Assembly (NCBI GenBank): GCA_031253705.1
Contig: JAIRVW010000142.1
Coordinates: 1-6,999, forward strand
Reading direction: 5' to 3'
Source: Brucellaceae bacterium
GTDB taxonomy: Bacteria; Pseudomonadota; Alphaproteobacteria; Rhizobiales; Rhizobiaceae
Length of the DNA: 6,999 bases
Numbering within the stretch: position 1 is the first letter of the stretch; each line of letters begins with the position of its first letter. The notes beneath the pieces are model-generated. The model saw only the letters and a program-made list of their open reading frames with translations. It ran no database searches and was not told where the DNA came from. A program made the position numbers and the translations under genes. This document shows positions 1-5,657 of the stretch, piece by piece.

Positions 1-924
1 ACCATCCGCAACATTCTCGGCGGCGTAATTTTCCGCGAACCGATCATCTGCAAAAACGTACCGCGTCTGGTTCCGGGCTGGACTCAGCCGATCATCGTCG
101 GCCGTCACGCATTTGGTGACCAGTACCGTGCGACTGATTTCAAATTCCCGGGCAAAGGCAAGCTGTCGATCAAATTCGTTGGTGAAGACGGCGAAACCAT
201 TGAACACGAAGTTTATGATGCACCGTCTTCCGGTGTAGCCATGGCTATGTACAATGTTGACGAATCCATCCGTGAATTCGCACGCGCTTCGTTCAACTAC
301 GGCCTGCAGCGCGGCTATCCGGTTTATCTGTCGACCAAGAACACCATTCTCAAAGCCTATGACGGTCGCTTCAAAGACCTCTTTGAAGAAATTTATCAGG
401 CTGAATTTGCTGAGAAGTTCAAAGAAGCCAAAATCTGGTACGAACACCGCCTGATCGACGACATGGTTGCTTCGGCTCTGAAATGGTCCGGCGGTTATGT
501 CTGGGCTTGTAAGAACTATGACGGCGACGTGCAGTCCGACATCGTGGCTCAGGGCTTCGGCTCGCTCGGCCTGATGACCTCGGTTCTGATGACTCCGGAT
601 GGCAAGACCGTTGAAGCAGAAGCTGCACACGGTACTGTAACCCGTCACTATCGTCAGCATCAGAAGGGTGAGGAAACCTCAACCAACTCGATCGCTTCGA
701 TCTTCGCATGGACCCGTGGTCTGGCGCACCGCGCCAAGCTCGACAACAATGCTGATCTGAAGCGTTTTGCTGATACTCTGGAAAAAGTCTGCGTAGACAC
801 CGTTGAATCCGGCTTCATGACCAAGGATCTGGCTCTGCTGATCGGTCCGGATCAGCCTTGGCTGTCCACCACAGGTTTCCTCGACAAGATCGACGAAAAC
901 CTGAAGAAAGCAATGGCTGCTTAA
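1..924 (+). CDS. icd: NADP-dependent isocitrate dehydrogenase, 5'-truncated by the window edge
   Basis: Frame 1 is open from the first base to a TAA at 922-924, giving 307 residues. The enzyme oxidatively decarboxylates isocitrate to 2-oxoglutarate with NADP+, in the cytoplasmic TCA cycle. The protein reads very like the eukaryotic dimeric enzyme (human IDH1 type): TIRNILGG at the start, [71 protein letters not shown] and [15 protein letters not shown]. Aligned without gaps, visible residues 3, 12 and 35 match the substrate-binding arginines R100, R109 and R132 of human IDH1, and residue 42 matches Y139. The metal-binding aspartates sit in LIDDM and [10 protein letters not shown], and the NADP-contacting region in HGTVTRHYR. 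That alignment implies about 97 residues missing upstream, for a total near 404, normal for the family. No frameshift is seen. Internal methionine codons such as the one at 241 are not the start. A strong terminator follows directly. Confidence 0.97.
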   Translation, partial: TIRNILGGVIFREPIICKNVPRLVPGWTQPIIVGRHAFGDQYRATDFKFPGKGKLSIKFVGEDGETIEHEVYDAPSSGVAMAMYNVDESIREFARASFNYGLQRGYPVYLSTKNTILKAYDGRFKDLFEEIYQAEFAEKFKEAKIWYEHRLIDDMVASALKWSGGYVWACKNYDGDVQSDIVAQGFGSLGLMTSVLMTPDGKTVEAEAAHGTVTRHYRQHQKGEETSTNSIASIFAWTRGLAHRAKLDNNADLKRFADTLEKVCVDTVESGFMTKDLALLIGPDQPWLSTTGFLDKIDENLKKAMAA

Positions 925-939
925 TCAGTCTTGATTTGT

Positions 940-975
940 AAAAAACCCCGCCTGATCATTCAGGCGGGGTTTTTT
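940..975 (+). terminator. Intrinsic terminator of icd
   Basis: A perfect 15-bp inverted repeat, 940-954 against 961-975, with a 6-base loop ATCATT. The core is CCCCGCCTG / CAGGCGGGG and the right arm ends in six T, so it is a classic rho-independent terminator. It lies 15 bases after the icd stop. The left arm begins with six A, so the structure could also work on the opposite strand, but no gene reads toward it from that side within 1 kb. Confidence 0.95.
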
Positions 976-992
976 CTTGATCATAAAAATCA

Positions 993-1012
993 CTTCATTG
1001 TGTATCATGAAG
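993..1012. promoter_or_regulatory. Small inverted repeat upstream of the MFS gene, possible operator
   Basis: CTTCAT at 993-998 is repeated inverted as ATGAAG at 1007-1012 with an 8-base spacer, followed at once by the 8-base palindrome GATTAATC at 1013-1020. The site lies between the icd terminator and the transporter start, where a regulator site would be expected. The arms are short and the DNA is AT-rich, so chance is a real alternative. No regulator gene adjoins this end of the transporter gene. Confidence 0.2.
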
Positions 1013-1020
1013 ATTAATCA

Positions 1021-1049
1021 TCACCGGCACAGCATAAATCCGTTATAAA
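1021..1049 (+). promoter_or_regulatory. Weak candidate promoter for the MFS gene
   Basis: TATAAA at 1044-1049 is the best -10-like box between the icd terminator and the transporter start, and would give a leader of roughly 25 bases. The hexamer 17 bases upstream (TCACCG, 1021-1026) is a poor -35 box, so the promoter is weak or needs an activator. Because the icd terminator is strong, the transporter should need its own promoter in 976-1081. Confidence 0.25.
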
Positions 1050-1081
1050 TCCCGTATGCAATAATACCGGAATAACAAAGC

Positions 1082-2275
1082 ATGACTATTCAGCCCGAGA
1101 AAAATGAAAATGCACTGGCCGTTGTTCTGGCCTTAGCAATGGTTCCGGCGCTGGGGTTAGGCTTTGCGCGTTTTGCTTATGCGCTTGTGCTGCCGGATAT
1201 GCGGGCTGATCTGCACTGGTCTTATGCCGATGCAGGCTGGATGAATACCAGCAATGGTATCGGCTATTTGTTAGGTGCTCTGCTGGCATCACGCCTGTTG
1301 CGCTATATCAGCGCCTATAAAATGATGATCATCAATATCTGGCTTGTTGTTGCATCACTCGCGCTCTGTGCTGTGTTCCGTGATGTGCTTGTTCTCAATT
1401 TTCTGCGGTTTATTGCCGGTCTCAGTGCGGGTCTGGCTTTTGTTGCGGGCGGCCTGCTGACAACCGGTCTGGCACAACGCTATCCGGAGCGCAGCTCGGT
1501 TATCCTCGGTATATTCTATGCAGGCCCTGGTATCGGGATATTCCTGTCCGGCCTCGTCATTCCTTATTTGATTGCCTATTTGGGTGCCGGCTCGTGGCCT
1601 TATGCATGGGCGCTGCTGGCATTGATTGCCGCCCCTCTGGCGCTGCTGCTGATCGGTGCACGCGGACAAAATATTACGCTCTACAAACCGGATCAGAAAA
1701 GCAAACCGTACCGTGTTGATTACAAGGCCATGAGCGGTATTCTGGCCGGATATCTCTTTGTCGGTGCGGGATACATCGCCTATATGACCTTTATGATCGC
1801 ATGGGTGCAAAATTCCGGCGGTGGCGCCATGCTGCAATCTGCTTTCTGGTTTGTGATCGGGCTTGGCGCGATTTCCTCGCCTTGGGTTTGTGCCGGTATT
1901 CAGAAAAAAGTGCTGCATGGCTATGGTTTCGCCCTGCTCTCACTGATTACCCTGATTGCATCGTTGCTGCCGATCTTCTCATCCGGCACACCATTGCTGA
2001 TGATTTCCGCAGCAAGCTTCGGCTGTGCATTCTTTGCCGTTGTTGCCTCAACCACTGTCTATGTGCGCCGCAATCTGCCGCCGCAAGGCTGGGCAGCAGC
2101 CATCGGCATGATGACCGTTATGTTCTCAATCGGGCAGATTGTCGGTCCTGTGCTGATCGGCTTTATCAACGACCTGACACATAATCTTTCAAGCGGCTTG
2201 TGGGCATCGGCTGGCCTGTTATTACTGGCCGTGATTTGCGGTGCAGCACAACGCGATCTTACGCCTGCTCCGTAA
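1082..2275 (+). CDS. YbfB/YjiJ-family major facilitator superfamily transporter
   Basis: A 397-residue integral inner-membrane protein with about 12 hydrophobic segments and a charged central loop near residues 193-217, as expected for an MFS carrier of 6+6 helices. The N-terminal half carries GLGFARFAYALVLPDMRADL (26-45), then SYADAGWMNTSNGIGYLLGA (47-66), which I recognise as typical of the YbfB/YjiJ group (Pfam MFS_4). A glycine-rich stretch GIFYAGPGIGIFLSGLVIP (143-161) resembles the helix-5 motif of exporters. The group is largely uncharacterised, so the substrate is unknown; export of a small molecule is an inference. The ATG at 1082 has a weak GGAA 9 bases upstream and is the only start that keeps the full first helix. 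The last 17 bases overlap the 3' end of the opposing regulator gene. No intrinsic terminator is visible at the junction. Confidence 0.9.
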   Translation: MTIQPEKNENALAVVLALAMVPALGLGFARFAYALVLPDMRADLHWSYADAGWMNTSNGIGYLLGALLASRLLRYISAYKMMIINIWLVVASLALCAVFRDVLVLNFLRFIAGLSAGLAFVAGGLLTTGLAQRYPERSSVILGIFYAGPGIGIFLSGLVIPYLIAYLGAGSWPYAWALLALIAAPLALLLIGARGQNITLYKPDQKSKPYRVDYKAMSGILAGYLFVGAGYIAYMTFMIAWVQNSGGGAMLQSAFWFVIGLGAISSPWVCAGIQKKVLHGYGFALLSLITLIASLLPIFSSGTPLLMISAASFGCAFFAVVASTTVYVRRNLPPQGWAAAIGMMTVMFSIGQIVGPVLIGFINDLTHNLSSGLWASAGLLLLAVICGAAQRDLTPAP

Positions 2276-3260
2276 TCCGGCGATAATGGCTCGGCGGTAC
2301 CGTATTATATTTCGACCAGACACGACGCAGATGACGGGCTGAAGTAAAGCCGGTTTTCTCAGCGATATTTTCCATATCCAGCGGCGAATTGGTCAGAATA
2401 TCCTTGGCCAGTGTTACGCGGATCAGATTGACATACTCCGTCACCGTCAGCCCCGTATGTTCCTGAAACAAACGCGAGAGATTACGCACGCTCATAAAGC
2501 CAATATCCGCCAGCTCGGCCAGTGACCAGTTCCGCGCCGGATCAGCAATGATTGCATCCTGAATACGATGAATGGACGGATGGATATGGTTGCGTCCGCT
2601 GAGCCATGGCGAGAATTGCGGCTCACCGCCGGTACGCCGGATATAGACAACCATATAACGGGCAATATTCAGCGCCACCACCGGCGATGTTAATTTCGCC
2701 ACCAAATGCAGCATCAGATCAGTTCCGGTGGAGATACCCGCACTCGAATAACGCGAACCGTCCTCCACATAGAGCCGGTTATCAAGTACACGCGCTGCCG
2801 GTGCTATCGCGCGCAATTCATCAACCGTCAGCGCATGGGTGGTGCAGGCATAACCGTCAAACAAACCGGCGCGTGCAGCAATCAGAGCGCCGGAACAGAT
2901 TGTTACCAGATGCATGGACGGCCGGAACATCGCTTTCAACCATGCGGCCAGCTTGCGATATTCCGGTTCAGGATCGGTGGCTTCCGCCGGAGCGGTGATG
3001 GTGCCGCAGACAAGAATATAAGCATCATCCGGCAGGTTCTCCGGCAAAGGCTCCAGCCCTGCCACCGTAAGACCGATTGAGCTCACCTGCTCTGTTTGTG
3101 TCGAAACGAAATGATAATCGAACAGTATATCCTGCTGCTCAACATTAGCGCGGCGCAGCACCTCCACAGGCGCTGCCACATCCAGCAGCAGAATATGTGG
3201 CGGCACAACAACATAGACCGGTATAATCTTACTGCTCTTTGTACCGCCGGTGGTGTTCAC
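2259..3260 (-). CDS. GlxA-family transcriptional regulator (DJ-1/PfpI-like domain plus AraC-type HTH)
   Basis: A 333-residue two-domain regulator. Residues about 12-190 form a class-I amidotransferase-like (DJ-1/PfpI) domain: PVYVVVPPHILLLDVAAPVE near the start, the nucleophile-elbow-like ICSGALIAARAGLFDG with Cys122, and a TTH at 140-142. In this family the domain is usually a ligand sensor rather than an enzyme. Residues about 226-330 are an AraC/XylS DNA-binding domain with two helix-turn-helices: WSLAELADIGFMSVRNLSRL (245-264), then MENIAEKTGFTSARHLRRVW (296-315) and a closing PPSHYRR. The start is GTG at 3258-3260: AAGGA (3270-3274) lies 9 bases upstream, while an ATG a few bases further upstream is followed almost at once by a stop. 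The gene sits 12 bases behind the hydrolase stop, and its Shine-Dalgarno overlaps that stop, suggesting translational coupling. It probably regulates the pair. The inducer is unknown. Confidence 0.93.
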   Translation of the reverse strand: MNTTGGTKSSKIIPVYVVVPPHILLLDVAAPVEVLRRANVEQQDILFDYHFVSTQTEQVSSIGLTVAGLEPLPENLPDDAYILVCGTITAPAEATDPEPEYRKLAAWLKAMFRPSMHLVTICSGALIAARAGLFDGYACTTHALTVDELRAIAPAARVLDNRLYVEDGSRYSSAGISTGTDLMLHLVAKLTSPVVALNIARYMVVYIRRTGGEPQFSPWLSGRNHIHPSIHRIQDAIIADPARNWSLAELADIGFMSVRNLSRLFQEHTGLTVTEYVNLIRVTLAKDILTNSPLDMENIAEKTGFTSARHLRRVWSKYNTVPPSHYRRITEQA

Positions 3261-3269
3261 AGTGACATA

Positions 3270-3274
3270 TCCTT
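3270..3274 (-). promoter_or_regulatory. Ribosome-binding site of the GlxA-type regulator, overlapping the upstream stop codon
   Basis: On the minus strand AAGGA overlaps the TAA stop of the hydrolase gene (3273-3275) and stands 9 bases before the GTG start. This spacing is what decides for GTG as the start and points to coupled translation. Confidence 0.75.
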
Positions 3275-3827
3275 ATGCAGAGGCAGCCTGAAGCGCTTCT
3301 TCAACTGTGGCAATTCGGGCAAAACGCCCTGCCAGAACCAGTTCCGTTCGCATTTTGATATCCTCAACGGAGAAAACCTGCCCCGAGGCATGCTGCATCG
3401 GAAAAGTCAGTGTGGCTTCCGTTACATAATCCACCTGATAGCCCAGATCAGAGGCATGGCGCGTTGTTGTTTCGCAGCATTGTTCGGTTCGGATTCCACA
3501 GATAATCAGCTTACGGATACCACGCTCCGTCAGCCAGATATTCAGCCCGCTTTCCACCAGAGCAGAATGACGCTTCTTATGGAATAAAACTGCCGGTTTG
3601 ATTGTCACCTCGTCTAATGTGCGCACAAAACCGCTTTCCAGCTGAAACACATCATCATTATCCGTATGCAAAATCTGCACGACCGGAATATTGCGCTTTG
3701 TGGCACCATCAATCAGCGTCTGCAATTTCTGAATAAAAGGACGGGCAATATCATCCTGCCATACGGGACGCTGGCGGAAGGATTCCTGAACATCAATAAC
3801 GATCAGAGCAGTATCTTGAGCGGACAT
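3273..3827 (-). CDS. Isochorismatase-family cysteine hydrolase
   Basis: A 184-residue single-domain protein, the normal length for this family of cytoplasmic amidase-like hydrolases (isochorismatase, nicotinamidase and N-carbamoylsarcosine amidase relatives). The expected catalytic triad is visible: Asp12 in ALIVIDVQESF, a Lys in HKKRHSAL (Lys84 is the likely one) and Cys117 in CGIRTEQCCETTTRHASDLG, where Gly-x-x-Thr-x-x-Cys matches the family's nucleophile motif. The C-terminal YVTEATLTFP also fits the fold. The substrate cannot be told from sequence; the second Cys after the nucleophile replaces the common Val. The ATG at 3825-3827 has AGGAG (3837-3841) 9 bases upstream. It is the first gene of a tight pair with the GlxA-type regulator downstream. 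Pairing of such a hydrolase with a DJ-1/AraC regulator is a familiar arrangement and suggests the regulator senses the substrate or product. Confidence 0.92.
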   Translation of the reverse strand: MSAQDTALIVIDVQESFRQRPVWQDDIARPFIQKLQTLIDGATKRNIPVVQILHTDNDDVFQLESGFVRTLDEVTIKPAVLFHKKRHSALVESGLNIWLTERGIRKLIICGIRTEQCCETTTRHASDLGYQVDYVTEATLTFPMQHASGQVFSVEDIKMRTELVLAGRFARIATVEEALQAASA

Positions 3828-3901
3828 TTTAGGTAACTCCTGTAAAGTGATATAACAGAAATTACCACGCTAAAACATGATGAAAAAGCCAGTCACAGGA
3901 C

Positions 3902-3925
3902 AATGACCGGACATATCCGGCCATT
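3902..3925. promoter_or_regulatory. Candidate operator dyad at the start point of the hydrolase-regulator operon
   Basis: An interrupted inverted repeat: AATG-A-CCGGA, loop CATA, TCCGG-C-CATT, giving 9 paired bases per arm with one A/C mismatch. On the minus strand its first arm overlaps the -10 box (3923-3928) and the dyad covers the predicted transcription start, an ideal place for a repressor or for a 5'-leader hairpin. It is unlikely to be a terminator for the acetyltransferase gene because no T run follows it on the minus strand. Confidence 0.4.
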
Positions 3926-3952
3926 ATACTATATTCACTCCGGACATTTTAA
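3923..3952 (-). promoter_or_regulatory. Candidate promoter of the hydrolase-regulator operon
   Basis: On the minus strand a perfect TATAAT (3928 down to 3923) is preceded, with 18 bases between, by TTAAAA (3952 to 3947), a 4-of-6 match to the -35 consensus. It would give a leader of about 90 bases before the hydrolase ATG. The weak -35 fits a regulated promoter. It begins at the very 3' end of the acetyltransferase gene, so read-through from that gene is a possible second source of transcript. Confidence 0.45.
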
Positions 3953-4449
3953 ACCGGTATGTGATAGGTCACAGCGACATATTTCGGTTTCGGCTCTGAA
4001 GAGACAAGTTTGCCGCCCAGAGCTTCAGCCAGCTTGCGGCTCGCCTGATTTTCCTCGGCTACCGGATAGATGAAATAATCCGCCTGTAATGCATTTTTTG
4101 CCCATTCAAACACGGCAGTGACAGCCTCTTTACCAAAGCCTTGTCCGTGCACATCCTCGCACATCCAGATACCAAATTCCGGCGTATTACTGTTTGCTTT
4201 ATGCACCCCGACAATACCGATATAGCGACCGCTTTGCAGGTCTCTGGCAACGAAGTGATAATCCGTACCTTTCAGGAAGCGCTCTTCCCAAAGCGGTTTA
4301 TTCTCCAGAAACTCTTCGTAAGATGCAGGCGGCTCCCAAGCCATATAGCGGGTGAGTGTCGGCGTAATATGGCGATACATTTCCTCTGAATCCTGCGCCT
4401 CAAAGATACGCAGTTTCAGACGTTGTGTTGTCAGCTCAGGTCTTTCCAT
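3949..4449 (-). CDS. GNAT-family N-acetyltransferase (RimJ/RimL-like)
   Basis: A 166-residue protein of the size of single-domain GNAT enzymes, which move an acetyl group from acetyl-CoA to an amine. It opens with the TTQRLKLRIFEAQDSEEM segment (7-24) common in RimJ/RimL-type members. The FGIWMCEDVHGQGFGKEAV stretch (92-110) holds the acetyl-CoA pyrophosphate-binding loop (Gln-Gly-Phe-Gly-Lys), followed by VFEWAKNALQADYF and EENQASRKLAEALGGKL (132-148), the usual C-terminal helix motif. The acceptor, whether protein N-terminus, antibiotic or metabolite, cannot be told. I chose the ATG at 4447-4449 because GGAGGA lies 7 bases upstream; an in-frame TTG 15 bases earlier overlaps that Shine-Dalgarno and is very unlikely. 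The start follows directly behind the terminator of the upstream gene, leaving little room for its own promoter. Confidence 0.9.
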   Translation of the reverse strand: MERPELTTQRLKLRIFEAQDSEEMYRHITPTLTRYMAWEPPASYEEFLENKPLWEERFLKGTDYHFVARDLQSGRYIGIVGVHKANSNTPEFGIWMCEDVHGQGFGKEAVTAVFEWAKNALQADYFIYPVAEENQASRKLAEALGGKLVSSEPKPKYVAVTYHIPV

Positions 4450-4456
4450 GTTTCTT

Positions 4457-4462
4457 TCCTCC
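4457..4462 (-). promoter_or_regulatory. Strong ribosome-binding site of the acetyltransferase gene, next to a terminator
   Basis: GGAGGA on the minus strand, 7 bases before the ATG at 4449. It begins only 6 bases after the terminator stem ends at 4469, inside or just behind the T-rich tail. This site rules out the upstream TTG as the start. Confidence 0.8.
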
Positions 4463-4468
4463 AATAAA

Positions 4469-4491
4469 AAAGGGCGCCCGAGGCGCCCTTT
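4469..4491 (-). terminator. Intrinsic terminator of the IalB-family gene
   Basis: A perfect 10-bp stem, AAAGGGCGCC (4469-4478) and GGCGCCCTTT (4482-4491), with a 3-base loop. Read on the minus strand it is followed by TTATT, making a T-rich tail, and it lies 25 bases past the stop of the IalB-family gene. The GC-rich stem with a T tail is typical of a rho-independent terminator. Confidence 0.88.
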
Positions 4492-4516
4492 CAGAAGATT
4501 TTACCAGTGATGCAGA

Positions 4517-5134
4517 TCAGTTACCGGCTTTTGCCTTTTCCTGTTCAGCCTTCATCTTGGCTTCAAATTCTTTCTGGCGCTTCTGAACTGCGTCCTGAAG
4601 GTCTTTCTGGCGCTGTTCGAGTTCATTCTGCTGCAGCCCTTTACCGGTCAGAGCCTCGGAAAAACCTTTAAGAGGAACGGAGATCGGATTTGGCTTATTC
4701 TGGAAATTGACGGAAGTAAGCGCCAGCTTGCCGCCTTTTTTCAGCGAATTGATCATTTCGTCTGTCAATGGCGCTTCAGCGATACAACGATCAGGGAAGC
4801 AGATACCGTATTCGATTTTAATAGTTTTGTTGGCATCAATCTGCATGCCGATGCCTGCCGGGATCAGGCGGCCGGTTGGTACAGAAACCTGAAAAATCTT
4901 ACGATTAATCTTGCCTTTGATTTCGATCAGGTTGATTGCGGTCAGCAGCTGACCGGAATCTGCAGTCACGATATTCTGTGTATTGCAGATATCATTATCT
5001 TCCTGCTTCGAGCAGACCTTGAACCATCCCTGCGGCGGCAGCTGTTGAGCTGTGGCCGGAAGGGTCGCGGTTGCAAGCAGGGCAACGGCGCCGGCAATTG
5101 CGGATGCGGCAGCGAATGTCTTCGTGCTGGTCAT
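4517..5134 (-). CDS. Invasion-associated locus B (IalB) family periplasmic protein
   Basis: A 205-residue secreted protein. Residues 1-29 are a Sec signal peptide, with Lys5, a hydrophobic alanine-rich stretch (7-25) and an Ala-Thr-Ala cleavage site before Gln30. The mature part opens with QLPPQGWFKVCSKQEDNDIC, then VTADSGQLLTAINLIEIKGK, VSVPTGRLIPAGIGMQID, IKIEYGICFPDRCIAEAPL and MINSLKKGGKLALTSVNF, the run of motifs of the IalB family. Four cysteines (41, 50, 112, 117) are placed as two likely disulfide pairs. Residues about 165-205 are a highly charged Gln/Glu/Lys tail, probably helical or coiled-coil. The family is named after a Bartonella protein linked to red-cell invasion, but members are widespread in non-pathogenic relatives and their molecular role is unclear. 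I prefer the ATG at 5132-5134, 10 bases after AAGGAA (5145-5150). A TTG two codons upstream at 5140 is possible but only 4 bases from that site. Confidence 0.88.
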   Translation of the reverse strand: MTSTKTFAAASAIAGAVALLATATLPATAQQLPPQGWFKVCSKQEDNDICNTQNIVTADSGQLLTAINLIEIKGKINRKIFQVSVPTGRLIPAGIGMQIDANKTIKIEYGICFPDRCIAEAPLTDEMINSLKKGGKLALTSVNFQNKPNPISVPLKGFSEALTGKGLQQNELEQRQKDLQDAVQKRQKEFEAKMKAEQEKAKAGN

Positions 5135-5335
5135 GATCAACAGGTTCCTTTCAACACTCTGATCTGAATTCTGATTGCACTGTTTTATAGGGAGAAACAG
5201 CGCTTATTTCTTTCGGAGAACTGCTTTCCTGTCAGACAAGACAACACTTTCCATTTGCGGATCAGCTAGTGAACCGGATTTTCGCGCCTATGACTGCGAA
5301 TAAAATACGGCAACAGCGTGACACTGCGTTACCTG

Positions 5336-5348
5336 CGGTGTTACACCG
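5336..5348. promoter_or_regulatory. Perfect 13-base palindrome, possible operator
   Basis: CGGTGTTACACCG is a perfect inverted repeat with 6-base arms around one central T. It lies about 200 bases upstream of the IalB-family start and 310 bases upstream of the yejA-like start. Sites of this shape are often bound by dimeric TetR- or GntR-type regulators, but nothing in the window identifies the protein. Confidence 0.3.
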
Positions 5349-5492
5349 ACTGTATAGTTTTATCCAGTACAGAATTGTTAACCATAGTTTTTTAGCGTCG
5401 AATTGCGCTATAAAAACAACGCATTTCCGGACTGTCTTACCTTAAAATCAAAACCGGCGGAGCAATTTCGGGTATTATATTTCTGCAGTTTC

Positions 5493-5527
5493 CTGCATAT
5501 TCCGGCTAAATATGTATTTTTATGCAG
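5493..5527. repeat. Inverted repeat CTGCATA / TATGCAG in the yejA upstream region
   Basis: CTGCATA at 5493-5499 and TATGCAG at 5521-5527 are perfect inverted copies 21 bases apart. A smaller repeat, AAATA-TG-TATTT, lies inside the loop. Further TGCA words at 5484, 5528 and 5572 flank it. It may be a pair of regulator half-sites or a weak hairpin; there is no T run that would make it a terminator. Confidence 0.3.
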
Positions 5528-5609
5528 TGCATCTGATACGAATCAAAAAGACAACCGTTTCTGAAGTTTTCTGCAACACAATAAAAATCCAGCAAAACCA
5601 AACCAAATC

Positions 5610-5637
5610 CTGACAAAACAGCGCATTCTTATAAAAT
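5610..5637 (+). promoter_or_regulatory. Candidate sigma-70 promoter of the yejA-like gene
   Basis: CTGACA (5610-5615) matches the -35 consensus at 5 of 6 positions, and TAAAAT (5632-5637) matches the -10 at 5 of 6, with a 16-base spacer. Transcription would start near 5644, leaving a leader of only about 14 bases before the ATG, which fits the lack of a clear Shine-Dalgarno. Confidence 0.5.
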
Positions 5638-5657
5638 TATCGGATAGTGATTGACCA

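Larger units (their letters stand above)
5135..5657. other. Long AT-rich intergenic region between two divergent genes
   Basis: About 520 bases separate the leftward IalB-family gene from the rightward yejA-like gene, and I see no convincing gene in them. It must hold both promoters. On the left, TATAAA on the minus strand (5184-5189) is the best -10-like box for the IalB gene, without a good -35. In the middle lies a perfect odd palindrome at 5336-5348. From 5484 to 5575 there are five TGCA words, two of them inside a 7-bp inverted repeat. A promoter close to consensus is placed at 5610-5637. A 51-codon open frame (5290-5445) lacks a ribosome-binding site and is not called. A small RNA cannot be excluded. 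Confidence 0.7.

Noticed and set aside
419..709. 96-codon minus-strand frame inside icd
   Set aside because: It is a shadow of the highly conserved icd reading frame, with an Arg/Ser-rich composition.
1355..1918. 187-codon open frame on the minus strand inside the MFS transporter gene
   Set aside because: The transporter frame is clearly real, with recognisable family motifs. The antisense product is a low-complexity Gln/Arg/Thr-rich sequence without motifs, as expected of a codon-bias shadow.
3096..3587. 163-codon open frame on the plus strand across the regulator and hydrolase genes
   Set aside because: It lies opposite two well-supported genes, spans their junction and has no domain-like sequence.
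3902..3925. Dyad read as a terminator of the acetyltransferase gene
   Set aside because: No T run follows on the minus strand, and the dyad overlaps a good -10 box, so an operator reading is preferred.
4447..4464. Upstream TTG start for the acetyltransferase
   Set aside because: The TTG overlaps the GGAGGA ribosome-binding site that serves the ATG at 4449, so the shorter protein is far more likely.
5159..5177. Repeated CTGA words and an imperfect palindrome around GAATTC near the IalB-family start
   Set aside because: The words are four bases long with irregular spacing and the palindrome has a mismatch; too weak to call a site.
5376..5396. Possible CtrA-type site around TTAACCATAGTTTTTTA
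   Set aside because: Only one TTAA half is present; the second half is TTTT, so the TTAA-N7-TTAA pattern is not met.
5290..5445. 51-codon plus-strand frame in the long gene-free gap
   Set aside because: It has no Shine-Dalgarno, no family resemblance and no signal peptide or membrane segment, and it covers a palindrome. Frames of this length are expected by chance.
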